From: Paucisalibacillus algeriensis
Lineage (GTDB): Bacteria > Bacillota > Bacilli > Bacillales > Amphibacillaceae
Assembly: GCF_000577245.1 (NCBI RefSeq)
Contig: NZ_CBYO010000005.1
Coordinates: 248,001-312,000 of the forward strand
Direction of reading: 5' to 3'
Length of the DNA stretch: 64,000 bases
Below the pieces are notes generated by a model. The model worked only from the letters and a program-made list of their open reading frames with translations, was not told the DNA's origin and made no database searches. Positions 38,196 to 45,633 of this stretch are shown here, piece after piece (position 1 is the stretch's first letter; the number at the start of each line of letters is the position of its first letter). A program made the position numbers and the translations under genes.

Positions 38196-38232
38196 AAAGG
38201 CTGTCTTAGGTAACCATCCAGACAGCCTTTTT
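38196..38232. terminator. Terminator between ptsH and kapB
   Basis: AAAGGCTGTCT and AGACAGCCTTT pair, followed by TTG. It serves ptsH and probably kapB on the other strand. Confidence 0.8.
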
Positions 38233-38234
38233 GA

Positions 38235-38627
38235 TTAATAATATTTGCCAAGATAATAACTTTCTTCCACAATTTTAAGTGCTTTTAATGCTTCTTGATT
38301 GTACGGGGTAGCTTTATACTCTAGTTGCTTTCTATAATTAGCTACAGCGGATTTGAGGGATTCTCCATATTCCGGTACCGCCTCGGAATAATAATTTACT
38401 ACGCTTTTTAATACATTTACTTTCTCAAAATGCGCTAATGCCTTTCGTTCATGAAATACGACATTTTCAACTTGTTTAGGGTGATGTAAGTCACCTTGCA
38501 TCGGGTGTTTTAAAACTGCTAGAACTTTAACTAAGTATTTATCCTGTCGATCCTCGATTAGTTCTCCGATATATATGCCAGATTTATTTGGTGCTTGTAC
38601 AATATCTCCTATTGAGAGCTCACTCAT
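38235..38627 (-). CDS. kapB: KapB, kinase-associated protein B
   Basis: A 130-residue KapB, which in B. subtilis is needed for the sporulation histidine kinase KinB to feed the phosphorelay. The N-terminal half is an SH3-like beta domain (GDIVQAPNKSGIYIGEL, DKYLVKVLAVLKHPMQGDLHHP) and the C-terminal half is helical (ESLKSAVANYRKQL, ALKIVEESYYL). It lacks a lipobox, as many homologues do. kinB, its partner in B. subtilis, is not adjacent. Start ATG after AAAGGGGTTATATAT. Confidence 0.9.
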   Translation of the reverse strand: MSELSIGDIVQAPNKSGIYIGELIEDRQDKYLVKVLAVLKHPMQGDLHHPKQVENVVFHERKALAHFEKVNVLKSVVNYYSEAVPEYGESLKSAVANYRKQLEYKATPYNQEALKALKIVEESYYLGKYY

Positions 38628-38767
38628 ATATATAACCCCTTTATATAGAATCTGTTGGTCCTCTATTCATTTTGCCAAATTTATCACAAAATCGCGAACT
38701 ATTAACTTCCGACTTTAATTGAATGGATTAAATTTGGTATAATGAATAAAAGAAGGACGTGATAAAA

Positions 38768-38953
38768 ATGATGCCGTTTTTATATTTTCCAGAAGATAAA
38801 TCTGAATATATACCAGCGATTATTATGCTAGGGATCATTATAGTGGCAGCAGGTGTAGCTCTTTATTTTTTTTATAAGAACTCTAAAAAACAAGAAAAGA
38901 AATTTGACCTGGAATATAAGAATCAACTGGAGAAACAAAATAAACCACATTAG
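38768..38953 (+). CDS. Small single-pass membrane protein, unknown
   Basis: A 61-residue protein with a short N-terminal stretch (MMPFLYFPEDKSEYIP), one hydrophobic helix (AIIMLGIIIVAAGVALYFF) and a lysine-rich cytoplasmic tail ending EKQNKPH. I do not recognise the family. It has GAAGGACG about 8 bp before the ATG at 38768; a GTG at 38759 is an alternative. TATAAT at 38739 is a good -10. The orientation is divergent from kapB. Confidence 0.6.
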   Translation: MMPFLYFPEDKSEYIPAIIMLGIIIVAAGVALYFFYKNSKKQEKKFDLEYKNQLEKQNKPH

Positions 38954-39081
38954 GTGTGACAGGGAGACCTGTCTTTTTTATTGGGAAAATTTATCTATTG
39001 GTGAGTATGAATATAAATGATGTTTACCGTCTCGTTTTTGGGCAAATACTATCCTTATTACGTCAAAAAGGAGTAGTGGAA

Positions 39082-39660
39082 ATGCGATTCGTGTTTGTAT
39101 TCCTTTTACCATTAGTATTGTTGGCTGCTTGTCAAAGTAAAGAAGAAACCTCCAAAAGTGTGGAAATGTATAATGCATCAGGTGATATGGTTGGAACTGC
39201 GCAATTATTAGAGGGGCCAGATGGTGTGCAAGTTAAATTAAAACTTGAAGGGCTGACCCCAGGATTTCATGGACTACATGTACATGAGTATGCTAAATGT
39301 GAGGGACCTGATTTTAAAAGTGCTGGAAATCATCTGGATCCTGAAGGGAAAGAGCATGGATTAATGCATCCTAAAGGACCTCATTTAGGTGATATGCCCA
39401 ACATAGAAGCGGATGCTGGTGGACTAGTGGATGCAGAATTAATGCTTCCGGAAGCTACATTGAAAGAAGGGAAAATGTCGCTTCTAAGGGGAGAAGGTAC
39501 TTCCTTAATTGTTACAGAAACGCAAGATGATGGTGTTTCACAGCCTAGTGGCGATTCGGGTGCAAGAATCATTTGTGGTGAGATAAAGTCTGGAAAGGGT
39601 AGTGAAGCTACAGAATCGCCAACCGATCCAACCGAATTTAATAAAAAGCAAGAAGAATAA
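39082..39660 (+). CDS. Cu/Zn superoxide dismutase-like lipoprotein lacking one Cu ligand
   Basis: A 192-residue lipoprotein (lipobox LLAAC at the N terminus) with a SodC/YojM-type domain. Compared with human SOD1: the Cu/Zn His residues in HGLHVHE, AGNHLDP, KEHGLMHP and GPHLGDMPN are present, as is the zinc Asp in GDMPN, the two disulfide Cys (KCEGP, IICGEI) and the catalytic Arg (GARIICG). The last Cu ligand, normally His in LVVHE, is Thr here (LIVTETQDD). B. subtilis YojM also lacks Cu ligands, and shows little activity. So structure is kept but full dismutase activity is doubtful. Start ATG at 39082 behind AAAAAGGAGTAGTGGA. Confidence 0.88.
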   Translation: MRFVFVFLLPLVLLAACQSKEETSKSVEMYNASGDMVGTAQLLEGPDGVQVKLKLEGLTPGFHGLHVHEYAKCEGPDFKSAGNHLDPEGKEHGLMHPKGPHLGDMPNIEADAGGLVDAELMLPEATLKEGKMSLLRGEGTSLIVTETQDDGVSQPSGDSGARIICGEIKSGKGSEATESPTDPTEFNKKQEE

Positions 39661-39669
39661 TAAGAAGCG

Positions 39670-39728
39670 TATGTATTGGGTACTGACCCCTAAAAGTTAG
39701 AGTGTAAAATCTAACTTTCGGGGTGCAC
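39670..39728. repeat. Hairpin with GGTACTGACCCC / GGGGTGCACTACC ends
   Basis: CCCCTAAAAGTTAGA and TCTAACTTTCGGGG pair across an 8-nt loop, preceded by GGGTACTGA. It stands between convergent genes with no T tract. It is loosely similar to the hairpins at 22846 and 26893. Confidence 0.45.
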
Positions 39729-39749
39729 TACCTTACCGCCCTTTTTCGT

Positions 39750-40916
39750 TTATTTATTTTGTACAGCTTGAATAATTCGTTTTACACCCTCTTCAAGTGT
39801 TTCTCTTGGGCAAGCAATATTCATTCGTATATATTGCTTACCTTCCTCACCATAATCAGCTCCAGCATTGAGCCCAACTTTCGCTTCTTCGTTAAAGAAT
39901 TTTTTCAAGCCCTTTGCATCTAACTGTAGTGAGCTGCAATCAATCCACACTAAGTAAGTGCCATCTTCATCTATTACAAGTAAATCTGTATGCCTTTCTA
40001 ATTCGCTTTTCACATAATCATAATGACTTTGTAAGATTTCACGTAATCCGTCCAGCCATTCTTCACCATGGTTATAGGCAGCTTCTAAAGCTGTATTACC
40101 CATAAGGTTTAAACCATGGAATCCTTGATTCAGAAATTGTTGATCAAGTTTTTCGCGGATTTTCTTATTTGGTGTTATCGCATAGGAGGCTTGTAGACCA
40201 GCTAGATTAAACGTTTTTGAAGGAGCCATACAAGTTATACTGAAATTAGCAATATCATCCGATAATGAAGCAATTGATACATGTTGTTTGTTAGGAAAAG
40301 TTAAATCACTATGGATCTCATCTGAAATAATTAAAACATTATATTCCTGACATAGTTTTGCCATTTGCTCTAATTCATCCCTTGTCCAAACTCTTCCAAC
40401 TGGGTTATGTGGATTACAAAGAATAAATGCCTTTACACCTTGTTTTAACTTCTCTTCAAAGTCTTGAAAATTAATGGTGTATCGGTTATTCTCTAATACT
40501 AAGGTATTTTTCACTATTTTACGGTCGTGGGCTTCGATTACTTTATAAAATGGTGTGTAAACAGGAGTCTGAATCAAAATTGTGTCTTCGGGTTCTGTTA
40601 AAGCTTGAATTGCCATATGTAAGGTAGTTACGACACCAGGGCTAAATGACAACCAATCTGATTTAATATTCCAATTATGTCTTTTAGAAATCCAATTAAC
40701 AATTGATGATTTGACACTTTCATCTACAATGGTATACCCGTATATACCATGCTTAGCTCTTTCTATCAATGCTTTATTCACTGCATCTGGAGCTTGAAAG
40801 TCCATATCTGCTACCCACATTGGTAGTACCTCTTCAGACTGGAAAAGGTCCTTAACCATATCCCACTTTACAGAGCGAGTGTTTTTTCTATTATGTACTG
40901 TTTCGAAAATTCCCAT
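39750..40916 (-). CDS. patB: PatB/MalY-type aminotransferase (probable C-S lyase)
   Basis: A 388-residue class I/II PLP enzyme. The PLP lysine is in MAPSKTFNLAGLQ, and LCNPHNPVGRVW and IISDEIHSDL are the PLP-binding motifs. PatB cleaves cystathionine or cysteine conjugates (beta C-S lyase). The DMDFQAPDAV segment near the N terminus is typical of the MalY/PatB group. Start at 40916 chosen because AAAAGGAGGTAATAAT precedes it; the longer reading is not supported. Position near kapB is as in B. subtilis, apart from missing kinB. Confidence 0.92.
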   Translation of the reverse strand: MGIFETVHNRKNTRSVKWDMVKDLFQSEEVLPMWVADMDFQAPDAVNKALIERAKHGIYGYTIVDESVKSSIVNWISKRHNWNIKSDWLSFSPGVVTTLHMAIQALTEPEDTILIQTPVYTPFYKVIEAHDRKIVKNTLVLENNRYTINFQDFEEKLKQGVKAFILCNPHNPVGRVWTRDELEQMAKLCQEYNVLIISDEIHSDLTFPNKQHVSIASLSDDIANFSITCMAPSKTFNLAGLQASYAITPNKKIREKLDQQFLNQGFHGLNLMGNTALEAAYNHGEEWLDGLREILQSHYDYVKSELERHTDLLVIDEDGTYLVWIDCSSLQLDAKGLKKFFNEEAKVGLNAGADYGEEGKQYIRMNIACPRETLEEGVKRIIQAVQNK

Positions 40917-40963
40917 ATTATTACCTCCTTTTATTTTTCCACTACTAGTATACCGTAAAATGG

Positions 40964-40997
40964 GCAAAAAAAGAGCAAAGCGTTAAATACGCCTTGC
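40964..40997 (-). terminator. Terminator-like hairpin on minus strand upstream of patB
   Basis: On the minus strand GCAAGGCG and CGCTTTGC pair across 7 nt, followed by TCTTTTTTTG. No gene lies upstream of it on this strand before the divergent promoter at 41088, so it may be an attenuator in the patB leader or a leftover from a lost gene. Confidence 0.5.
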
Positions 40998-41087
40998 CTA
41001 CAGGGGGAATACGAGAAAGTCTTACGATATTAGTTATACCCTGATACAATAAATATAAACATGTTTTTCAAAACTTTTTTCACTTCT

Positions 41088-41113
41088 TGAAACTTTTTCA
41101 AATGATAGGCGTA
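41088..41113 (+). promoter_or_regulatory. ECF-type sigma promoter of first sigma-like gene
   Basis: TGAAAC at 41088-41093, 16-bp spacer, CGTA at 41110-41113. This is the layout of extracytoplasmic-function sigma promoters in bacilli (TGAAAC, about 16 bp, CGTC/A). It also shows that the TTG at 41087 cannot be the start codon. Confidence 0.8.
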
Positions 41114-41149
41114 CGAAACGTATGCGGACATGGAAATTGGGGGATGGCA

Positions 41150-43291
41150 ATGCATGAAGAACGGTTATTACAATTGTTAAGAGAGAAAGATTTAGCAGCT
41201 TTCGCACAATTAATTGATGAGAGTAAACGATTGGTGGAGACAATCGTTTTTCAATATGGGATTGAACCAAATGATGTTGCTGATGTAGTTCTTGAAATCT
41301 TTCATAACTTCTACCAAAAAATAGATCGTTTGGAACCTGGTAAATTGTCAGTGTGGTTATTCCAACAAACTTTTAAAATATTAAAAGGTTATAAGGATAA
41401 AATCACAAGTAAAAAAGAAGATTTATTAACTATAGAAAAACAATATGGATATTACATAGAAAATAGAAGGCAAATGTTGCTGCATGCTTGTCTACGAGAC
41501 ATAGATAGTAAATCCAAGCAACCACTTATATTAAACTACTTTTATAACAAATCTATTGAGGAGATTTCTACGATTCTTAATACTAGTGTTGAAGCTACAC
41601 AGACTAGATTAAAACGTGGGGAAGATTTGTTAAAAGGAAAATATGAAAATGTTATCCATCAGGAAGTACCATACCATCATGATGAGAGAAACTTGAACGA
41701 GCAGTTACGTGAACTAAACTACTACTATATGTGTTTACCAGAATTTGTTGATAAACAAGATATCTTATTGCGTCTTGAGAAAATAATGGCATCACACAAA
41801 TGGAAAAAAATATTGCCAACAACTATAGTAATCATCGGCTTCCTTGTTTTTTCTATCATTACGGTTAGATACATTCAAGAAGAGAACGATAAACAAGCAT
41901 TTTTGGAGCAACAGGAAACCAAAGAACAAGAGAAACAAAAAGAAGATATTAGCAATCCCGAGGATAAACAGGTGAAATTGGACCCGGAAATCGTTAAGCA
42001 TTTGGATAAAGCTAAAGAAACCCTAAAAACTGAACTTGGAATGGAAGACATTAGTGAATTAACATCGATTCAGATGATAGAAATAATGTTAAAGGAAGTG
42101 AAAATAAACAATCCGGATAATGAAGAATTTGTCCGCAGACACCAAATAGAATATATAGACATGCAATTGACACCACCTTCCATAGCAAAAGAAAATTTAC
42201 TAAACCCTGATAAACGGGATGAAAAATTTATGACTTATCTTTACACTCTAACGCAGTATGAAGGTGATTTTCAGGAATACTTAGATAGCCTTCTTATGGA
42301 AATTAATGTTCCAATCGAAGACTATGAGGTTCTGGTATCTTTTCAAGACGATGTCACGAGTTATGATGGACCGAATAAGATTAAAGATTTCATGCAAACT
42401 CTCAATAAGCAAGGGCATTATTTAACTAGAATATCTGAAAATGATAAAGTTTCCGTATTGATTGATTATCTGCAGGTTAAAAATGATGTGATAGAGGCCG
42501 GTTATAATGATGGGTATCTAGCTTATCTGGAACTGGTAATTAAACATGGGAATCAGTATTACCAAACTGATTGGAAAGAGGATGTTGATATATTATTAGA
42601 ATTCGAATCGCTACTAACTAATTATGGGCATCATTATTCGAAGACATTTAAGGAATTCATTATCTCAGAGATTAATGCTAATCTTTATTCTCTTTTATGG
42701 GCAGGTCTTAGGCCACTTCAGGAAGAAGACAGACAAGTATACTATCAGTTCCTTGAAGAAAACCGTGATTCCGTATTTTGGGATATCATTAATACAGCTG
42801 TAGAAGAATATGAGGCAAACGAGTGGATGGAGACAATTCACCCCCCTGATCTTACTTATGTAAAAGCTCTCTTTGATAAGAGGTTTGGTAATATTACATT
42901 AGCAAACTTTGATTTTGTAAGGCGCTGGCCACTAGAAACAAATTCTATTGTCATTTATAAAGAATTAAAAGAAAACTTTGATCAGTCACGATTAGTAGAC
43001 TTAAGTCCATTAGAAATGGTCTCATTATATGACTATGCAAGTGGGAAGGACGATAATGAAGTATACAATGCATTATGGGCATTAAAGACATTACCAGATG
43101 ATGAGGATTTAGATTTTAATGAGTTAAGGCGGCATTCAATTGAATATGTCTTTACGGAATACCCAAGTGAAAATAATGCTTTAGTACATTTAGCTGACTG
43201 GAATCTCGATCATGTCACCAGTATTGAATTGATAAAAGAAAACAATATATGGCAAGTTGCTTGGATTTATAAAAACAACTCCTCTAAATAA
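41150..43291 (+). CDS. Membrane-anchored ECF-sigma-like protein, copy 1
   Basis: A 713-residue fusion. Residues 1-80 resemble sigma region 2 (REKDLAAFAQLIDESKRLVE, then DVADVVLEIFHNFYQKI). Residues 115-165 are a good region 4 helix-turn-helix (QPLILNYFYNKSIEEISTILNT, then SVEATQTRLKRGEDLL). Residues 221-239 are one transmembrane helix preceded by SHKWKKILPT. The remaining 470 residues are predicted outside the membrane: a charged stalk (245-275), then a helical acidic part, ending with an NTF2-like pattern (LSPLEMVSLYDYASGKDD to SIELIKENNIWQVAWI). ATG at 41150 behind TTGGGGGATGGCA. No separate anti-sigma gene is next to it. Function inferred: signal-responsive transcription factor held at the membrane. 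I do not recognise the outer domain. Confidence 0.8.
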   Translation: MHEERLLQLLREKDLAAFAQLIDESKRLVETIVFQYGIEPNDVADVVLEIFHNFYQKIDRLEPGKLSVWLFQQTFKILKGYKDKITSKKEDLLTIEKQYGYYIENRRQMLLHACLRDIDSKSKQPLILNYFYNKSIEEISTILNTSVEATQTRLKRGEDLLKGKYENVIHQEVPYHHDERNLNEQLRELNYYYMCLPEFVDKQDILLRLEKIMASHKWKKILPTTIVIIGFLVFSIITVRYIQEENDKQAFLEQQETKEQEKQKEDISNPEDKQVKLDPEIVKHLDKAKETLKTELGMEDISELTSIQMIEIMLKEVKINNPDNEEFVRRHQIEYIDMQLTPPSIAKENLLNPDKRDEKFMTYLYTLTQYEGDFQEYLDSLLMEINVPIEDYEVLVSFQDDVTSYDGPNKIKDFMQTLNKQGHYLTRISENDKVSVLIDYLQVKNDVIEAGYNDGYLAYLELVIKHGNQYYQTDWKEDVDILLEFESLLTNYGHHYSKTFKEFIISEINANLYSLLWAGLRPLQEEDRQVYYQFLEENRDSVFWDIINTAVEEYEANEWMETIHPPDLTYVKALFDKRFGNITLANFDFVRRWPLETNSIVIYKELKENFDQSRLVDLSPLEMVSLYDYASGKDDNEVYNALWALKTLPDDEDLDFNELRRHSIEYVFTEYPSENNALVHLADWNLDHVTSIELIKENNIWQVAWIYKNNSSK

Positions 43292-43309
43292 TAGGGGAGT
43301 TGTTTTTTC
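43275..43309 (+). terminator. Terminator after first sigma-like gene
   Basis: AACAACTCCTCT and AGGGGAGTTGTT pair across a short loop, followed by TTTTC. It begins inside the last codons, so copy 2 is transcribed from its own promoter. Confidence 0.85.
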
Positions 43310-43422
43310 TTAATTCGTATTTAAAACTACCTACACCAAAAGATAAAAGTCTTAATTTATTTATGATACACTGTTACAATAATAATTATAAACTTTCCTT
43401 AATTAGAAATAATCTTACTAAT

Positions 43423-43449
43423 TGAAACTTTTATACAGATAGATACGTT
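43423..43449 (+). promoter_or_regulatory. ECF-type sigma promoter of second sigma-like gene
   Basis: TGAAAC at 43423-43428, 17-bp spacer, CGTT at 43446-43449. The -35 with its flank (TGAAACTTTT) is identical to that of copy 1. Confidence 0.75.
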
Positions 43450-43485
43450 ACATATATGAGTAGCTATGGTAAAAGGGGGATACTA

Positions 43486-45594
43486 ATGCACGAGGAAGAA
43501 CTTGTCAAACGAATAAGAGAAAGAGATCATGCAGCCTTCGAACATTTGATAGATCAATATAAAACTATAATAGAGAAATTCCTATTTCAATATGGGGTTG
43601 AGCCTAATAGAATTTCAGATGTTGTTAAAGAAGTTTTTGTGAAAATTGCTCAGAAAGCAGAAAGTTTTGAACAGGGTACTATGTTTACTCGGATTCATCA
43701 AATTATGATTCAAACAATAAAAAACGATGATCGTAGAAGGAAAAAAGCCCAAAAGATTACCGGAAATACAACTGATTCCACTCATTACGGATATTACTTT
43801 GAAAGACCAGATCATATTTCTAATCAAATGAATTTACGAGAAATGAATAGTAAGTATAAGGTTCCAATAATTTTCAAGCACTTCTGTGATAAACAAAGTG
43901 ATGAGATAACTACCATTCTTAAAACAAATGAAGCAAATCTGATTAAAATGATACAACAGGGTGAAAAGTTATTAGAAGAAGAGTTTCAGAAGACATCAAT
44001 TCTGCATCAAGACAGAAATCTTCATGACAGCTTAGGTGAAATGATTTATGCGTATCAAAGACTACCGGAGTTTACCGAAAAACAAGAAATTTTAGTTAGT
44101 ATAGACCTAGCTAGAAAGTCTCACAAATGGAAGAAAATATTACCAACTTTTGGTGCTGTTCTTGGTTTATTTTTATTTGCTTTATTCGGATTAAACTATA
44201 TTCAGGAGCAGAAGGTGGAACTAAAAGCAGCACAGGAAGAAGAACGAGCAGCAGCAAGGAAAGAAGCAGCTGAAGCAGTAGCTTATACAGAGCCAAAAGA
44301 ACAAGTATATGAAATAGATCCAGAAATCCAAACTTATATGGAACAAGCAATTGAGAACTTTGCAATGGAACTAGGAATGGAAGATGTAAGCAGATTACCT
44401 GTTGTTCAGAATGTGAGATCCATGGTTGAAGAGTTGAAACGAACACCTGATATGTTCGGTGGGGTTGATGATACAAAGAACTATATCGATATGATGTTAA
44501 CACTTCCTTCAACATTGCTTGAGAAGTTAGCATCGCCATCCGATGGAGATTCTTATTCTTTTATGGAAGTATTGGGTATTTCATTCATGTATGAAAGTGA
44601 ATTTCAGAGCTATTTACAAGAACTGATTGCCTCCATCCCGGTAGATGAATATGAACAAATTTTTGAGCTGCAGGATAGTCCAAGTGACTATCCCGGACAG
44701 GAAGAAATTCAAAACTTTCTACGAATAATAAATAAACAAGGATACGAGATAGACATAGATCGGGATTATGGGTACTTGATGGTTAAATTAGACTTGGAAG
44801 AATTCAAAGGGAAATTAGCGGATAAAGGATACGGAGAAGCCTATTTAAGCTATGTGGATTTTACTGTTAGTCAATACACCATCGATTGGTCGGATTGGAG
44901 TGTTTTAGGTGATACTTTATTAGATATAGAAACACTTTACATTAAATATGGTGACTCATATGGTGATGGATTTCTAGAACATTTATATAATGATATGGCT
45001 AATTACCTTAACCAGTACTTAAGAACCTGGGATGGTCAAGAAACTGTATATGAAACAGAGAAAGAAGAATATTTTCAGTTCCTGGAAAATCATCCAGATT
45101 CAATCTATTGGGATGTAATCAATAGTACTTTACAAGATTGGGAAGAAAACGATTGGAAGAGAACACAGGATTTCATATCGGTTGAAAAGTTTTGGTTCCA
45201 ATTAGATGATAGATTTAAAAATGTAAAATACGATGATATTATTGAACTAAACCGTTGGTCATTTACCACTAATACAGGTGCTGTCTATCGTGATTATAGC
45301 AGTAATTTAGATCCTAACCTGCTGACCGAATTGAAACCATTAGAAATTGTCTCTTTATTTGCTTATGCACATGAGAAAGAGGATAGTAATACGTACACCA
45401 CGATATTTCATTCAATGAACATGGAACAGGAATTAGAAGAAGATTTGTTCAACATTAGGAATAAAGGTGGTTATGGTTTAACAGAATTTACATCCGAAAA
45501 CACAGCTATCGTATACTTTGTCGATTGGAATAAAAATTTACTTGCATCCGTTGAACTCATGATAGAAAATGGTATCTGGAAAATAATGCAGTAA
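43486..45594 (+). CDS. Membrane-anchored ECF-sigma-like protein, copy 2
   Basis: A 702-residue paralogue of the preceding protein with the same plan. Region 2-like residues 1-90 keep RERDHAAFEHLIDQYKTIIE and a basic 2.4-type tail NDDRRRKKAQK. Region 4-like residues 120-167 are eroded: the recognition helix NEANLIKMIQQGEKLL has lost most basic residues found in copy 1. One transmembrane helix at about 218-236 follows KSHKWKKILPT. The outer part has conserved landmarks with copy 1: DPEI, ELGMEDVS, LKPLEIVSLFAYAHEKED and SVELMIENGIWKI. ATG at 43486 behind AAAAGGGGGATACTA. It may work with copy 1 or be a decaying duplicate. Confidence 0.78.
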   Translation: MHEEELVKRIRERDHAAFEHLIDQYKTIIEKFLFQYGVEPNRISDVVKEVFVKIAQKAESFEQGTMFTRIHQIMIQTIKNDDRRRKKAQKITGNTTDSTHYGYYFERPDHISNQMNLREMNSKYKVPIIFKHFCDKQSDEITTILKTNEANLIKMIQQGEKLLEEEFQKTSILHQDRNLHDSLGEMIYAYQRLPEFTEKQEILVSIDLARKSHKWKKILPTFGAVLGLFLFALFGLNYIQEQKVELKAAQEEERAAARKEAAEAVAYTEPKEQVYEIDPEIQTYMEQAIENFAMELGMEDVSRLPVVQNVRSMVEELKRTPDMFGGVDDTKNYIDMMLTLPSTLLEKLASPSDGDSYSFMEVLGISFMYESEFQSYLQELIASIPVDEYEQIFELQDSPSDYPGQEEIQNFLRIINKQGYEIDIDRDYGYLMVKLDLEEFKGKLADKGYGEAYLSYVDFTVSQYTIDWSDWSVLGDTLLDIETLYIKYGDSYGDGFLEHLYNDMANYLNQYLRTWDGQETVYETEKEEYFQFLENHPDSIYWDVINSTLQDWEENDWKRTQDFISVEKFWFQLDDRFKNVKYDDIIELNRWSFTTNTGAVYRDYSSNLDPNLLTELKPLEIVSLFAYAHEKEDSNTYTTIFHSMNMEQELEEDLFNIRNKGGYGLTEFTSENTAIVYFVDWNKNLLASVELMIENGIWKIMQ

Positions 45595-45597
45595 AAA

Positions 45598-45633
45598 ATA
45601 AGACAGCTCATTACGAATGAGCTGTCTTATTTC
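45598..45633. terminator. Bidirectional terminator between sigma-like copy 2 and pgi
   Basis: AATAAGACAGCTCATT and AATGAGCTGTCTTATT form a 16-bp perfect stem across ACG(A), T-rich on both flanks. Confidence 0.9.

Noticed and set aside
41087-41149. Extended N terminus of the first sigma-like protein from TTG 41087
   Set aside because: That codon overlaps the ECF promoter -35 and would lie upstream of the transcript. ATG 41150 has a ribosome site and matches the start of the second copy.
44111-44539. Minus-strand leucine-rich frame of 142 codons inside the second sigma-like gene
   Set aside because: The leucines mirror the Glu/Lys/Gln-rich stalk of the sense protein; no ribosome site.
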